Positions 62,701 to 64,000 of a stretch of DNA of 64,000 nucleotides are shown here, piece after piece (the stretch's first letter is position 1; each line of letters starts with the position of its first letter). The notes beneath the pieces were generated by a model that saw only the letters and a list, made by a program, of their open reading frames with translations, was not told the DNA's origin and did not search any database. The position numbers and the translations under genes are program-made. This stretch comes from Erythrophleum ivorense (Eukaryota > Streptophyta > Magnoliopsida > Fabales > Fabaceae). Where the stretch lies: contig JAIUCV010000004.1 of NCBI GenBank assembly GCA_026724425.1, positions 2,180,001 through 2,244,000 of the forward strand, in the 5' to 3' direction.

Positions 62701-64000
62701 GTCTTTAATCCACCCCTTTTTTTATGGTTTACAATGGAAGGTCTATAACCTGAGGTTGGAATTAGGCAAATTACGTTCTATTATGAGGGAGCAAAAAAAT
62801 TCATCCAGTTTTGAATAATGCTCAAGATGTAATCTGTGTAGCTTAATAATTAAGTTATATGTTCCTGTACCTGATGGCACATACGTTAATTTCTTTGATG
62901 CTAAAATTTGTTAACCTCTTTTCTCAAGAAGCAAAAGGCTAAGGATCAAAATTCTATTGTTAGTTTGCTCCCCTTTTTCTTTTTTCTTTCCCTATCCTTT
63001 TTGTTATCTTTTTGGGGACTTCTTTTTATTTGTTTATTGCTACTCTAGTTTTTGTCAATTGTCATTCTTCTAGTTTTCTTTTTTTCCCCCTTGTTTAGTG
63101 TTTCATCATATGACTATGCTGACCTGTTTTGCTTTGAACAGCAACCTAGATATGTAGATCCCCTCAATATAACAGCTATGGCATGCCCTGCTTTACCCCT
63201 TTGTCCACTGGCAATTACTGAAGCTGAACGTGGGATACCAAACATTCTCAAGCGGATTCGTGCTGTTTTTGAGAAGGTAATATTGCAGATATAAGTTGAG
63301 TAATTGATAATATAGTACAAACAAAGATCAGGATTCTTTATAAAAAGCTTTCTCGTTGTGATTTAGGTTGGCCTGAAGTATAATGAGTCTGTTGTTGTAA
63401 GGGTAACTGGATGCCCTAATGGTTGTGCTAGACCATACATGGCTGAACTTGGACTGGTTGGTGATGGCCCAAACAGCTATCAGGTATGTTAATCCGTGGG
63501 TCATCCTGCTTACAGTTAGTAGACAATTCCAAAGGTCTCTTGAGTTCACTGTTTTTTTTTTTCTTCTTTCTTCTTCTAATATAGATTTGGCTTGGAGGAA
63601 AGCCTAATCAAACATCATTAGCCCGAAGTTTCATGGACAAGGTGAAGGTTCAAGACCTTGAAAAAGTTTTGGAGCCGTTGTTTTATTATTGGAAGCGCAA
63701 GCGGCAATCCAAAGAATCATTTGGTGACTTTACATGCCGCGTGGTTAGTTCTGAGGTTTTCTTTCTTTTCTTGTCTCTTCGGGTGGTTGCTTCTGTTTAT
63801 GTTTCTTCTTCCTTGTAAGTTATAGGGTGGTTAAAGTAATGCTTGGGCCAAAGTGTCACCATTTTCTGTTTCTAGGGAATTGAGAAGCTTAAAGAATTGG
63901 TTGAGAAATGGGAGGGTCCAGCTGTAGCACCGGCACGCTACAACCTCAAGCTTTTCGCCGACAAGGAGACATATGAAGCAGTGGATGAATTGGCAAAGCT
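59798..64000 (+). CDS. SIR: Ferredoxin-dependent sulfite reductase, plastid (3' end outside window)
   Basis: Reduces sulfite to sulfide with six electrons from ferredoxin in plastids, the last step before cysteine synthesis. Exons: 59798-59965, 60445-61224, 61302-61598, 62212-62409, 63142-63276, 63367-63483, 63585-63743 and 63876 to the window end. They join in phase to 659 residues plus a partial codon; the family usually runs about 685-690, so only the C-terminal tail is missing. The first exon encodes a Ser/Arg-rich plastid transit peptide. Siroheme/4Fe-4S ligands are present: Cys496 and Cys502 in ACPALPLCPL, Cys542 and Cys546 in GCPNGCARPY. Conserved LRLTTRQTFQLHG and LGACGDLNRN stretches mark the substrate and cofactor pocket. 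The long open frame starting at 60349 begins inside intron 1. No frame break seen. Confidence 0.96.
61889..61982. repeat. 54-bp tandem duplication in sulfite reductase intron 3
   Basis: The block TATGTTAATAA through TCAAGTAGTTTAGCTAAATG recurs at a spacing of 54 bp with one or two mismatches. Intronic, with no evident effect on splicing. Confidence 0.8.

Overview
The window is nuclear DNA from a flowering plant, most likely a woody eudicot. It has intron-rich genes with GT-AG splice sites, long AT-rich spacers, and many small LTR and inverted-repeat transposons. No prokaryotic, organellar or viral gene block and no CRISPR-like array was seen. Five protein-coding genes could be reconstructed exon by exon.

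Layout: (1) 1995-10998, plus strand: an hnRNP H/F-like RNA-binding protein. Its start codon sits in a 14-nt coding exon followed by an 8.2-kb intron holding three miniature LTR retrotransposons and two MITEs. (2) About 18.5-31.0 kb, plus strand: the U2 snRNP-associated SURP protein SR140 (Arabidopsis RRC1 type), 17 coding exons. All splice sites look sound, but five small indels, mostly in homopolymers, break the frame. (3) 37210-39527, plus strand: a cation-dependent caffeoyl-CoA O-methyltransferase-like enzyme, 5 exons, intact. (4) 44827-51370, minus strand: RIO2, the atypical kinase of 40S ribosome maturation, 13 exons, intact. (5) 59798 to the window edge, plus strand: plastid ferredoxin-dependent sulfite reductase, 8 exons seen, truncated by the window. 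Two weak minus-strand gene remnants lie at 16.7-17.0 kb and 31.5-31.8 kb.

The genes do not form a pathway. Two act in pre-mRNA processing, one in ribosome biogenesis, one in methylation of phenolics and one in sulfur assimilation. This is ordinary gene-island synteny.

The mobile elements are the most informative part. Four TRIM-size LTR elements were delimited with primer-binding sites and target duplications; two of them (4850-5277 and 28319-28752) belong to one family. A Mutator-like MITE at 38123-38644 is proven by an internal empty site in a tandem duplicate. A Copia 3' end lies antisense in an SR140 intron. A decayed Copia body at 53.2-55.1 kb is flanked by two copies of an RNase H-like segment. 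I found no convincing undescribed system. The observation most worth testing is the cluster of frameshifts confined to SR140.
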